The position numbers and the translations under genes were made by a program. Shown here in pieces: positions 50,965 through 63,446 of a stretch of 64,000 nt of DNA. Source of the stretch: Marisa cornuarietis (taxonomy: Eukaryota > Mollusca > Gastropoda > Architaenioglossa > Ampullariidae); contig SMMW01000145.1 of NCBI GenBank assembly GCA_004794655.1, positions 1,370,501 through 1,434,500 on the forward strand, in the 5' to 3' direction. Under the pieces are notes generated by a model. That model was not told the DNA's origin. It did not search any database and saw only the letters and a program-made list of their open reading frames with translations. The stretch's first letter is position 1; each line of letters starts with the position of its first letter.

Positions 50965-51020
50965 ATTTATTTATTTATTTATTTATTAGCACCACCAAAG
51001 CTTTAGCGCAAAGCCCGAGG
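50965..51020 (+). repeat. (TTTA)n tract with GCGC-core module
   Basis: (TTTA)n is followed by GCACCACCAAAGCTTTAGCG and CAAAGCCCGAGGTAAT, similar in layout to the 14.65-kb module. Confidence 0.5.
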
Positions 51021-54000
51021 TAATAACTATTGTCCAACTCATGTACACAAAGGTGTCAGCAGTTTCCCAGTTCTCCAGAGAGTTGAAGCACCAATCAAAC
51101 TCCTTGCAGTTTAGTGTTTTCCGATTCAGTTGACTATCGTTTTTAACAGCAAACTTTTTTTTTAACCAGTGACACTGGAAGGGCATGTCACGATGTCTTC
51201 CCTCCACTTACATCTCAGATCCTGTGAGCTGTACTCAGCGTGCAACACTATCTTCAGTGCAGAAGATAAAATGTGTATTTGCATCATAACTTTTGACATT
51301 TCTATTCATTTCATTCGCTATTCTTGTTCTGTCTTTTGCATTCCTTGTTCTCTATCAATTATATCATCTTGTTTAACTCTTGGCCACTTTTAAGCACAAT
51401 GTTTATCGGTCCCCTGTTTATGTTTACAATCTCCTTTGCAAATGTTTGTGTAACGTGGACCACACATCGTCCAAATAGTCGTACAAATTTTCTAATATTT
51501 TTTTATAAATTTAATTTAATAAAACCAAAACTGTATCTGATTGCAACGTGTATTTTAGTATTTTCCACTGAATGTCCAAAACATCTTTTGTAACTGCTCT
51601 GTTGCAGTTTATATATATATTTTTACGGCTACTGATGGTCGTGTAGTATTGAAATTCTTATTTTGTATATCCTGATCTTGTGTGCCTTTTCAACTCGTTT
51701 TTATGTAGAGGCTTTGTTTGGATGGTGGTCACTATGTATGGTCCAATTGTACTGTCAGGTGACTCTTTGGGGTTCTGTAATATAAAACTGTTGAGGATCT
51801 GAAAAAAGGTTTACTTATCACTTGTATTTTTCTGGCTGTTCACTTAAAAGAGTAATCCTCTAAAAGGGTGCGAAATATTGGATTTTTAGTAGAGCAGGAA
51901 CACAGAGCTTCTTCCTTTGCGGCTTTTTACTGCAACAGCTAAATGGGAAATTGTGACTGCACATGAATTATCAAGGTGTTTGTATTTACAGTGAGAAGAA
52001 ACTCTCCCAATTGAGCTGACAAAGAATTTTAGGGAAATTGTAATGAATGGTTTATGACAGAAAGGGATTTAATTGCTCCAATGGACACCAACAGCAAGTG
52101 TTTGGGGTCATGACTTGCTGGAATGGGGCTCCGTTTTACAGAAGACTCTAATTCGAATGATGAGAGTTACTGAGACAGAAGACAAATAAAAAGAAATGAG
52201 TTTAAATCACAGCACCTAGAGCAGCATATCGAGTGGTAACCTGTGTGCTGTCCTCCATCTGGACATGAAGAAGGTGAGGTTCACTTTCCTGAGTTCCCCT
52301 TCTTGTGCTCCATGTTTACAATAGGAACTAAAGCACTACTTACTCTGGAGGCGGCAATAATTATCATGTTCACTCAATCAGTTGCATGCGCAGACATTAA
52401 CAAACAGTAACAACATAACTAAGAACTGACCTGGAAAACAATGGTTAGTGGTTATAGGTCAGAGGAAACCACCTCAAGTTTCACTTTGTGTGAGCGTGAA
52501 TAAGGTCGACTGGGACTTCACGAAAAGTAAATTAAGAAGTAAATATTTTGTAAACAAAATATTTTTTAAATATACAGGTGTCCTTTTTTCGGATTATGCT
52601 TCACATGGAGATTTAGACAATCATGTACCGCGTATCCTCTGAAGTTTTCATCTTAAACAGGAAAGTGTGAAATCATACATCAGCAAACTGGACAGTGGTA
52701 GTGATTGTCAGTAATATTTTCAGTTTCGTGGAAGTGACTAGTCGAGTATTTATTACACTTGTGTCGGAACTCAGAGTCATCCGTGTTCCATACCCGTGTG
52801 GCGCAACGAACTTCCCCAGTCGACGCAGTTTTCAGCGATGGGTACCTGACTCCACACACGGTAGAGTAAGGTGAGGCAGCGAGGGACAGGAGATGGCCAC
52901 ACCCCCGACAAAAGCTGGCTCCGAGAAAAGGGAGGTCTCCAACATCTCATTCCCCAATGACCGGAAGGGTTAGGAAACGAGCAACATTTTCTTTTTACGT
53001 TTTTATCTATTGTGCAAAACCGCAGGGAAATCATCGACCGATTACCCGGGGCGATTGGAATGTGTTTTGTGCTGTGACGGGTAGGCTTGATGTTATACCC
53101 AGCACTGGCTGCACGATCCGCCTCCCACCCCTCCTCTGCACCCACTCTCATTGCAGTTGCTGGAAAATAGGCATCGCTCTGTAATTTTAAGAAAAACGAA
53201 ATGAAGATAATGCCTTCCAGGTTTCGGTTTACCTTTCAGCTATTTTCTACTCGATTGTGTTTTAGGCGCTGTGAGATTTTCTTGTAAATATTGTCTTCTT
53301 TGACTTCCGTCATGCCCAGCCATGCCAAGAGCTCTGGGGACCGAAGAGATCCGCTGTTACTATTGACAACTGTCTGGTGACTAGGAGTAGCCTTCAGCTC
53401 TCTATTGACAGTCTGCTTATCGCTCTTGACAACACTGGTTACAGCGCCTCCCTAGTGCCGTCTGCAGTCGGCTTATTGCCCCTGACAACTCTGATGAAAG
53501 GTCCTTCCTCCTGCTGTCTGCAGCGACTCACGGGGGGGGGGGAGAGACTTTGAGGTTCTTGTTCCTGTGCAATTAAAAGATGAGTGTGTCCTCGGCAGGA
53601 GCTTCCCTGTGTCTCTAATGGATTCACTGGCTAACAATTTATCCCCAAGTCTCAGCCTAACCGGGAAGCAGCAGCAGCTTTTCTAACATATTGTAAGCAG
53701 CGGATTAGTTTACTATCCAGTTTTTACGATCTAGTGTTGTATGTTATGTCAGCACTTAGATATTTGCAGACAAAGATCATTAGAGACAGGATTTAGACGT
53801 CTGGCATCGACAAGTTTGGCGAGGCTAGTGGTAATCACTGGTCAGTATTGTCTGCTCTTCCTCTCAGCTCGTGCTGGTTAATTTGTGATGAAGGATGCTG
53901 GTTGAGTGTTTGTTCAGTGGTATCCCTCAATCCCTGAATGAATGACGTGTGTGTTGATGTATGAAGTTTAAGTAAGGGAACAAGAACTTCTCGGGTACTT

Positions 54001-54529
54001 GTCAGTTTGTTGTTTGTACAAAAGGAGAACTTGGTCGGTAGTTCTTCAAGGTGGCGGTCGACAGGTCTTCAGCTTTCTCTAGACACCAAGACACTTTTCT
54101 TCGAGAACGAGACTTGAGTCAAGAGCACAAAACTTGGGGGTGGGGTGGGGGCGGGGCAGTCGGAAAGCTTGGGATAGTGAACCTTGACGCAAGTAGTCAA
54201 CAACAACAGAACTTGGGAACAACCAGCTGTCTTTGTGAAAGAACTACGCGACCAAAACTTGAACAACCTGTGAGAGGTAGAAGTTCGACACCAAGGCCGG
54301 CAGTAAAAGTCGTCATTATTAAACAAGAGAAAAGGTCTGGGTATGTGTCTCGCTCCAAATCGTGCAAGTGGAAGGATTACAACGTATTAGGGTGAGCTTT
54401 GTTTGGAGGCTGTACGTGGCATTCTTCGTCTCGGGGCGGACCACTGTGTGGTGTACAATGGACAACAAGCAGGTGAACAAGCGGTCCTCAGAGAAATCAA
54501 CGTCCTTGGACTGAGTCCGTGGTCGACTC

Positions 54530-54762
54530 TGGAGACCTGCTACTCACCTCATCAAAGCGTGAGACCTGTTACTCATCTCATCACAATGTGAGACCTGCTA
54601 CTCACCTCATCACAGTGTGAGACCTGCAACTCACCTCATCACAGTGTGAGACCTGTTACTCACCTCATCACAGTGTGAGACCTGCAACTCACCTCATCAC
54701 AATGTGAGACCTGTTACTCACCTCATCACAGTGTGATACCTGTTACTCACCTCATCACACAC
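54530..54762 (+). repeat. 29-bp minisatellite (ACTCACCTCATCACAGTGTG)
   Basis: Eight copies of GAGACCTGYWACTC followed by ACCTCATCACARTGT, inside PDE9A intron 1. Confidence 0.85.
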
Positions 54763-55546
54763 GTATATTCGCATCGTGCAGAGAATGAGACGCAGGAAGA
54801 CCTCTCGGTAAAAATGGTGGCAGTAACAACTTTGTTGTTGTAATTTGCTTCAAATGTCGTCAATTCTTTTGTCAGGTAAGAGCAAGTGAGTGGGGTCATG
54901 ACCTCCCAGTACTCACGTCCCCATTCATGACTGTGTTAACGGGGGGGGGGGAGGTAAACAAAGTTACGCCGTAACTGTAACCCACGTGGCGAGGTCCCCG
55001 GGGTCAATGTCTCGTATTTTGACGAGAAACACCAGTACATTGTAATAGCAGACAAGCATGACAATTTGATGTAATTAGTTCATCCGGGTCTATTTTCTCC
55101 AACGCAAATAACATCACTGTCTTAGAAAATTGGACATTCACATCACAGAAATTTGAAAAAAAGAAAAGAAGCTAAATGACATTTTGTACAGGTCTTTGTC
55201 CTGTTGTTTGCTATGGTTAGCACACAGTGCAGTGAACAGTTGAGGCGTTGTCTCCCCCAGCTCACGTGTGTAGTGACTGATGTCAAAAGCTCTTCCTAGA
55301 GACCTTTCTAACCAAATAATAGATAATAGTAAAGGTTCACATGTATAGTGGAATATCCCAGACAACAAGCAAGATCACAGAGCAATACACATTACAATAT
55401 TCTGTAGACAGTCACAGGCAATTATGTAAAACAAAGAACAATTCAATAACAAGCCACGCGCCGTGAAAATCTTCATAAGAGAGAGTCTGCATTGTTGCTA
55501 GAGAGCTGTTACACGTGTACACTGATCAGTCCGCCTGTGTATCTCC

Positions 55547-55577
<31 letters not shown>

Positions 55578-56559
55578 TCTCCTCAACTACTGACTGGAAC
55601 TGTGACCAGCCCACCCTCTTTCCTCTGTTAACCAAGAAATCTGTGCGTATTCATCCTTCGCGGACTGTCTAACCCTCGCCTCCCCCTCCCCCTCCCCCTC
55701 CGATATCCTCCTGTGATACAAACTGAGCCCAGCGTGACACCCGATTCTCAAAGTTCACCAGTCATTTTACAGCGATGCAAGTAAACCGACGAATAGAACA
55801 GTTTGTGTTTATCTTGAAACTGTAGAACCCTGGAGGCTGGTTTGATGCTTTTGTGCAGCCTTTACGGGGAAAACATTTATGGCCTCCCCAGGGTTTTCAG
55901 CTTGTCATTAGACTCCATCAAAACTGGACCTGGTTTATTTACTTTAAAGTGATCTAAAATTCTTGTTTTTTATTGTAATAAATAAAAAATTACAAGGAAA
56001 ACTTATCTTAACTGTTTACGTAAATTCGAAAAAAATTGAGTCAGGAAATATTGACTGGACATCAAAGGGTAGCCCAGTGCATATTTTCCTGATGGTTGGG
56101 TACAGTTTGGTGCAAGACACACATAGAATAAAAACCATCCTCAGTCGGGATAAGGAAGACGGGGCTGTGAACTCATGGCACTAGGTTATCTGTGTTTAAA
56201 GATCACGATTGTGAACTCTTTCAGTGCATCATCATGTTTGTAGGCGTGTGTATCTCGAGAAATGATTTTGGGAAATAGAATCTTGCTCAAACATTGTAAC
56301 AGAAACATTGCACCCCACTAGTCCTGAACTAAGAGACGAGAATATAGACTACTGTGATGTCATGACAGACTTGTCTACCGGATGGAGGTAGGACTTTGAG
56401 TATGGTGTCCTTAACAACCTACTAGTGTGGTCACGTGGACGTCTTACTAATCTTCGCTCTCCCTCTCTTTCTCTCACACTCTCCCCCTAGTCTTTTATTT
56501 CTCAAATGTCTCATAAACATACCGATTCCTCTAGTGAAGGTTGTTTGAAACCATCTGCA

Positions 56560-56850
56560 TGATAAACAAATCGCATTTGTGTCTTTGAGCTGTTTATCTG
56601 TCACGTCTTCCTGTCTTAAGATTTTCTCCCGTCATGCTTTTCTTCCTGATTTGAGCTTTTTCGCTGCCACGTCTTCCGGTCATTGAACTAATTCACTGCC
56701 ACATCTTCCTGACATTGAGCTGTTTCACTGTCGTGTTTGTCTCCCTGTCTTTAAGCTGTTTCACTTTCATGTCTTCCTGACATTGAATTGTTTCACTGTC
56801 ATGTTTGCCTCCTTGTCTTTGAGCTGCTTTGCTGTCAAGTCTTCGTTATT
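56560..56850 (+). repeat. Degenerate repeat (GAGCTGTTTCACTGTC core)
   Basis: Six or seven diverged copies of a unit with TTGAGCTGTTTCACTGTCA followed by TCTTCCTGAC or TTTGYCTCC, in PDE9A intron 1. Confidence 0.65.
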
Positions 56851-56891
56851 TTTTTTTCTAGTGCCCCTTCCCCTCCTTCACTCACTCTCTC

Positions 56892-57179
56892 TTAGGCCAT
56901 GAATAAACCGTTAGCACCAAGTAGGCTCCCCTCCCTCTTGTCCTCGCACATCTGCATCAGCTGAATTACTTCCCCAAGAAGGATCACATCTGGCAGGAAG
57001 GTCTTGTCTTGTCGTTCTCGCAAGGTCGCGCACAACGCGGGATATAACGTAATTTGCTGCATCGATTCTGCCGGACGAGGCTGGTTGTGGCCCTTGTCGC
57101 TGGTCCTGCAGACATCGTGTGTAGGGGCTGGCGTGCGGCAACGTGTGTACCACGCAGCACATAGTGGCCCTTGATTAAT
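56892..57179 (-). CDS. Cys-containing terminal-exon candidate, unrecognised
   Basis: An acceptor-like TACACTTTACCAG on the minus strand is followed by 95 codons and a TAA. The peptide has Cys at positions 7, 14, 24, 50 and 78, begins INQGPLCAAWYTRC, has a leucine-rich segment (LPDVILLGEVIQLMQMC) and ends LLGANGLFMA. Codon third positions are often G or C, unlike the AT-rich intron around it, which supports real coding. A second frame over the same bases is also open and weakens the case. It could be the last exon of a small secreted protein nested antisense in PDE9A intron 1. I do not recognise the family, and no partner exon or polyadenylation signal was identified. Confidence 0.35.
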   Translation of the reverse strand: MNQGPLCAAWYTRCRTPAPTHDVCRTSDKGHNQPRPAESMQQITLYPALCATLRERQDKTFLPDVILLGEVIQLMQMCEDKREGSLLGANGLFMA

Positions 57180-59041
57180 CTGGTAAAGTGTAGGTGAAAG
57201 GTACTTACCTCGTGAACCTCTTAGCACTTTCACCTATTAGGCACGCATGCGCAGTACACGCACGGCAAGAGAAATTAAGTCAGATGAAGAGGTAAAGAGA
57301 GAGAGAGAGGAAAAAAAAAAGAAGACAGATGATACAAGGGAATAGAGCGAGTAATGAAGGGGAGAGAGAGAGCAAAAACAAAAAAAATCCATTTTTAGTA
57401 GAATGAACATATTTATTAGATTGCGGTTCCTCAAACTAGATGGAAGCTTATCTGTGTCTTGCACGTGCACGCACATGTTTTTGTGACCGCTTGCGATATA
57501 TCATTAGAGCTGTGCTCAGGAACTATACTTAAAAAAAAGATAAACAGTTACAACTGTAGCTTACTCCAGTATCTCCGGCTCATGCCTCACGTGTAAAGTA
57601 AGTCTTTTGTATTTGACGAGTGTATCATCTGTGATCATATTGTACTGAACAGTGCTCATTATTTTAATGACATATTTATGGGTCATGGTTTTTTTTCCAA
57701 AATATGAAACACCTGACTGGATCTTCGTTCATTTTGCTTGTCAAAGTTTGCCACAATATTTGTCCTCCTGTTCGCTTGGCTTTTGCTGTTGGCGATAATT
57801 CAGTGGACCCACACGCTGGCCATCAGTCGGAAGCAATTGAGCATCCACGGATGTTCATAAGACGAAATCGAGGCCAAAGCTTTCTTATTTCCGGGTGCTT
57901 TCCTTCTTGTAGGCTTGTGATTGATACACATGGGCGCCGCACGTGTGACACTCGTGTTTGCGGTGCAGCACGCTTGTGGTTTGTGCTGCTTCTGTTCTGT
58001 TCATCGTGTGCATTATTCATAATGTTACAGCCCTGTGTCTGTGCTGTCCATCTTGGCCATTCCTTGTCTTGTCACACGGAGACTTTTTTGCCTTTTTGTC
58101 TTTGCTGTCCTGTCACTTTCCTCTCTACTTCATGATGGGTTTTCTACCCCGTCTTCTCGATGTCTGATCGTCTGTTATTACTTGTTCAATCTTATTATAT
58201 TGTTATGGTACTGCTTTGTGTTGTCGTTTCACTTTCTCTTCTTCCTTGTTTTCTTTCTTATCTTCAGTATTCTTCTCTTTTTTCAATTTAATATTGCAAA
58301 TATTAGTTTATTTGAATCTCAGAAAAGAACTCTATCTTACTTCTGAACATGCGTCGAGTTGCCACCTGATGAAGACATCGCGGGGTGATATCAATTGTCG
58401 TTTTTTTACCGCTTCTTCGTGGTCTCCTGGTGAAAAGCAATTTGCTTTCTTTCCGCCAGCAATTGTTACGAAATAAGTTAAGTCACTGTATACTTTATCA
58501 TACGATGATGATCATGATGTATGAAGTAGTTAGTCAGTGTGTGACCAGCTGTCACTCCCTTGCCTTGAAAATATCTTGCCTAGCGATGCTGAAAATAAAA
58601 CCGCTGACACTGTGGAAGTGCTGCCAGCAGAGGGACGAGCTGAGATTTACAAGAACAAAGTACATCTTAAAGAGGTGAAGACATTTCAGAACTTGAAAGA
58701 CACCCTCTTCTAAGAGAGCAGCTGCACAGCAGACATCCTCATCAATATTTGCCATCAAGTTTATTTGCGAGTACAGACTGACAGTCCCTCGTTGTCCTCA
58801 CCAGGATGTGCAGATGTAAGTCGTGGACTTTGCTTGCCGAAACAGAGAGGAAAATACAAACATTTAAAGGCTACTCCTAACTTCTTAATGGATTTCAAAA
58901 ATAAAATGTCTTTGTCCATAGCACGGTCGCCACCCTCTTGGAATACCACGACTCCCCCCCCCTTCTTACACCAGTAAAAGTGGTCTGATTTAGCCATGTG
59001 ACCCAACACGACTATCTAGAACAATCCTCTAGGATACCTTC

Positions 59042-59260
59042 AGGGCGAGAGAAATGCTGTCAGCGTCCGAAAGGACAGAAGTGGTACTGGATGTCAGATG
59101 TTAAGGAGTGGGCTGGTCGCTCCATGCAAAACCTCTTACCACCTTCAAGACAAGCCACAGGGGCGACATTGCTGCTGTCGACAACAACCAGTGACGACTG
59201 ACCAGCATTAGTATTTGTCAGTGTGGACCAGTCAGAGGATGATGATGACGATGAGGATAA
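59042..59260 (+). mobile_element. LINE-like reverse transcriptase C-terminal remnant
   Basis: The plus strand reads SGREKCCQRPKGQKWYW, then MSDVKEWAGRSMQNLL. This recalls the GRP-x-x-W-x-D-x-x-KEWTG tail common at the C-terminus of non-LTR reverse transcriptases in invertebrates. It is followed by a short GATGATGATGACGATGAGGAT tract like the simple-repeat tails of such elements. The match is short and no upstream RT motif was found, so only a 5'-truncated copy is proposed. Confidence 0.4.
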
Positions 59261-60102
59261 ACAAGCAGCGGTCAATCTTTATATTATTTTCATCTTGCTA
59301 TCCATATTGACACGCTTTAGGTACAAACACGAGCGGCTATGTCACAGCATGGTATTACAATACTGCACATTTAGAAAACGTGTAACTGTGTCGCCCTGTG
59401 TAGCCACTGACATCTCGGCTAGGTGATGGCACTGCAGGTAGGACAGTATTATTACCATCTGTAAATAAATAAATAAATAAACTTTTGCCCTTTAGGTACA
59501 CTGATTATTACGGACTAAGACTTCGCTCATGAGCCTGCGGCAGAAAGGGTCAGTAATTCTGTTGCCTTAAATCTTAGTGCCGAAAGCAGGTTCCTCCATC
59601 AGAAGAAGATGGCGGATATTGCTACTCTAGCGACCTCCCCACGTGAGGACCACAGCGCGCGGTGCTGTGTTAATATCGGGTCAAACCCACGACAAGTGAT
59701 ATCTGTCATATAGTCTCCTTGACCAGACTTTTTACACCGTGCGTGTAGGCCAGGGCCTAGTCCATCCTGTGTCATGCACGAGGGCGCAAACACGCTACCG
59801 CTGCTTGGCGACTGCAAATGCCGGTGACTGTCCTTGGTCAGGGGAGAGATTAGGGAACAATTTTCTGCTACAGCTTCGTCGATAAGCTGGTTGTGTATAG
59901 CTGACTGTATTGTTTTGTTATATTAAAGCGATTGAGGGCCACAAACTTAAGAAAACAAGCGCGTGCGAAGGTTGAGGAAACGACCATTGTGAAGAAAGCA
60001 TGAACAAACGCACATAAAATTATAAATCGAACTGCGACTGTCAAAGTACTTGATACTGGAGTATAGATAAAAAAGATGCTCATTTATTTATTTATTTTCC
60101 AG

Positions 60103-60173
60103 ATTGTCTTCAGCCGGCAGAGCAGTTCCCGTGACATTCACGAGCTGATTGCACAAGCCTCCGGAGTAAGCAG
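60103..60173 (+). CDS. PDE9A: PDE9A-like phosphodiesterase, exon 2
   Basis: A clear acceptor (TTATTTATTTTCCAG) is followed by 23 codons plus two bases and the donor AGCAG|GTGAGT. The peptide starts IVFSRQSSSRDIHELI and ends ASGVS plus a split Arg/Ser codon. Vertebrate PDE9A continues at this point with a VIFSK...DIMDL...GLPR segment of the same length (24 residues including the split codon), so the exon is homologous in sequence, length and phase. Together the two exons form the N-terminal regulatory region of the enzyme. Exon 3 could not be placed with confidence; a weak candidate is noted near 63.03 kb. Confidence 0.85.
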
Positions 60174-60394
60174 GTGAGTACCCATGCTTAGACTTACAAC
60201 ATCATTAGTTGAATTATTTCCTTTTTTCTTTTAAATAACTTAGTGCGAAAAATCAGTGGTTACCAGTAGTATATCTAAGGCATGTCAATTAAAGAAGTGT
60301 TTAGAAATAATTAACACTGAATAACTTTACTCCATTTATTTGTTTTGAGTCGGGAGTTTGGAGTAAGCAGCTAGTCTTCTATCACAAACACCAA

Positions 60395-60500
60395 CTCCTC
60401 CTCCTCTTCCTCCTCTTCCTCCTCTTCCTCCTCTTCCTCCTCTTCGTCCTCTTCCTCCTCCTCCTCCTCCTCCTCATCATCATCATCATCATCATCATCC
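60395..60500 (+). repeat. (TCC/TTCC)n and (ATC)n compound tract
   Basis: CTCCTCTTCC repeats pass into (TCC)n and then (ATC)n, 220 bp downstream of PDE9A exon 2. The minus strand reads as poly-Glu/poly-Asp, which is not taken as coding. Confidence 0.9.
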
Positions 60501-61902
60501 AAGAAGGAAAACATCATGAACAGCTTACTTCTCAGATTCACTGATATTAACAATGAAGATAATATAATGTCACGATAATTTCTCTAGTTTGTTGATAATA
60601 ACAGAAGGACAAACAAACGGTGAGTGACATCAATGCCTAGTGAGTAAATGTCACCAAACAGCAGTTTCTAAGAGTAGTTCTACGTGTTTATTAATGTTTT
60701 AGCAATGGATTAGCGGCCAAGCTGTTCACAAGCAGCATCATGGCTTTGTGGACATTTGAGTACAAAGAACAATTTTCGTGAAATTAGCTGGAAAATGATA
60801 GAGGAAATGCAAGTTTGTGTGTGATTTTGGCTGCGGAATAAGCTGAAAACAGCTTGCGAAGACTATTTCAAAAGGTAATTTCTGTGGAAGGGTTGGGCTG
60901 GGAATACTGATGGAAGTGGCGGTAATGAGGCTGCGAGGCCTGTAAGTTGTGGACGCACGCAGCAGTACTGTGGGGACCTCACAGACAAGACCTCACCAGG
61001 TCTGGACATGTCACATGACCTTAGTGTCACTTCCTCTCTCTTTCTTCAAATAATTCTGCCTCACTTCCTAATTATCCTTTCTTCCCTCATTTTTTCTCTG
61101 TCTCCAATTCCTACTTCTTTCTTTAGTCCATTTTCTAATGTAGATGATGTCAGAAAAAAGAGAACTTTATTTTTATCTGGCCGAGATAGGTTGCTCTATG
61201 TCAGAATGATATTCCACGAAATGTTGTAGACGCCCGTCTGTCTTTCACGGAAAATAATAGAAGGTTTTCTGGACAATCCTTACATGTAGTCCTCTGGCTT
61301 TGTCCGACCATTTTCAGATGTTCCTCTATCACCGAGGTATATTTACTGCTAATGTATAAAATTAGTAACTACACAGCCTACAATAAGACTTTCTCGATGC
61401 TGTCCACAAGACTTATATGTCAAAGGTGTCATTCACTCTCGGCTTACAACATACTTCTTAAACATTTGCTTCTGAAAACAAGGAACACCGATTACTTGAT
61501 AGAAGATTACTTACTAGTGTAGACAAAAGACAGAATGCAAGAGATGGTAGAGACGCAATACGACTGAAACAAGATGTTTTAGAGACAAAGGGTTTGAGAT
61601 TATAGCCACATTACAAAACAACAACAACAACAACAACAACAAACAAACAAAAAAGAGACTAGAAGTGGACTGGGAGCCGAGGAATTTTTGCTCAGTTTTT
61701 CCTTCAGCTGCTTCGATTTTCAAATAGTTAAAAAAAAACTACAAGTAATGAATAATGAATGTGTAATGTCCCTGAAGCCTTAGTTCTGTCCTCTCCTCTC
61801 GTCCTAGTGTATGTCACAGACATTTCCCACCTCGCCTCGTCTTTCCTTCTCTAGCCGCTGTTTTCTTCCTGTCTGTTTTCTTCTCTCTTCCTCCATTCCT
61901 AG

Positions 61903-61956
<54 letters not shown>

Positions 61957-62746
61957 ATATTTTTTTTTTCTTTGTCTGTGTGTGACTTCATTCGGTTTCG
62001 TTTTCTTATCTTCCTCCCTGCCTTCTCCACTTCCCTTCTTGTTAATAAGTTAATAACTCTCACGCTGCCTGCCTGCCACAAAGCATTCTACGATTTATCC
62101 CATTTGACTGTATCGGCACTTCGTATCTGTATATACTGTTTGTTTTAATGTTTATAACCACAAATAGAAACAAAACAGTTATCGAATAGTTGATGTCGTA
62201 TACGTGCCTTTGTACACCTTTTAAATGTTGGGTGGGGGAGGGTGAATTTTAAACGTTTGGGATAATAGCTGCGATTTTTCAAAACTAAAAAATGACGATT
62301 TTTATTATTATTATTATTATTATTTTGATAATAATATAAATAAAATTAATAGCAATAATGATTACTTGTATCATTGTGAAGACCTTAACTAAAGTCCTGT
62401 GGTAAAGGGCGATCACTGCAGATAAAACGACAATATCTTTTTGAGGAAAAGAAGCACTAGTAGATACAAGAGAATATTGACCAGTGACACCATATTAAAC
62501 AGCAAAAGGCGATCATTACTCCAGCTTACGATGGCTTCTATGAAAAAAGTAGTGCTAATTAGTTTGATACGCTAATACTTCTAGTAAGCCTCAATTAAGT
62601 TAGATTAGTGTGTCACTTCTTCTATTCTTTCTTGTGTATGTCGCTCTCGTCGTGAGATACCCATTGTTGCTGACATGGAGTAAAACTCCAATTAACTGTT
62701 TATTCTTGTCTCCAGTGAGCAAAACATTCTAAGGTACAGAAACCAC

Positions 62747-62753
<7 letters not shown>

Positions 62754-62825
<72 letters not shown>
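62754..62825 (+). repeat. (GT)n microsatellite
   Basis: About 35 copies with one GTCT interruption, in PDE9A intron 2. Confidence 0.95.
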
Positions 62826-62826
<1 letters not shown>

Positions 62827-63365
62827 TAGAGAGAGAAGGGGAGTGTAAGAGTGAATGAGAGAGTGTCTGCAAAACACGTCCATCCTTTATCGCCATCAGT
62901 AGAAACTCGAGGACTCGTGACCTTGACCTTAGAGACTGATTACCGACAGATGGCAGCTCATGCAACAATAATGATTATAATTTTGATCAGGATCAATAGT
63001 ATTAAAAAGAAACACCACAGAGAATCCGCTGCTGTTGACATCAACTGGCTGGTAGGAGACGACGGAGCCATTTGTGTTGATGAAGAAATGTGCAAACTGA
63101 AACGAGGCTGGGGAACTTTTTTCTAAAGAAAACACGGGATATTTTGTTTAGCTGTTTTTGATTTTTTTTTGATTGACATAATATATTGTACGCCTATAAA
63201 TCTAATACAATATCTTTTGAATGAGCACTGTGTGAAAATATTTCCTCGGGTTGGAAATGGTTTCTGTCTTGATTTTATACATTAACTCACTTTATCACAT
63301 CAGTTAGTACTTTAGTGATTACTAGTCGGTCAGACAGCTTAATAGGGAGGGTTGGGAATAGGAAA

Positions 63366-63444
<79 letters not shown>
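63366..63444 (+). repeat. (ACAG)n microsatellite
   Basis: About 19 uninterrupted copies in PDE9A intron 2. Confidence 0.95.

Positions 63445-63446
<2 letters not shown>

Larger units (their letters stand above)
48138..60102 (+). other. PDE9A intron 1
   Basis: This 12-kb intron starts with GT and ends with AG. It contains (GT)n at 48164-48211, (CA)n/(TA)n at 48548-48611, (CA)n at 55551-55577, a GCGC-core module near 51.0 kb, the 29-bp array near 54.6 kb, a degenerate repeat at 56.56-56.85 kb, a minus-strand exon-like frame near 57.0 kb and a LINE-like remnant near 59.1 kb. Elsewhere I see no supported gene. Confidence 0.75.

Noticed and set aside
54051..54395. 114-codon plus-strand frame
   Set aside because: It starts at GTG without an ATG, includes G-rich low-complexity sequence and shows no motif.
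60371..60553. Minus-strand poly-Glu/poly-Asp frame
   Set aside because: Translation of a (TCC/ATC)n tract inside PDE9A intron 2.
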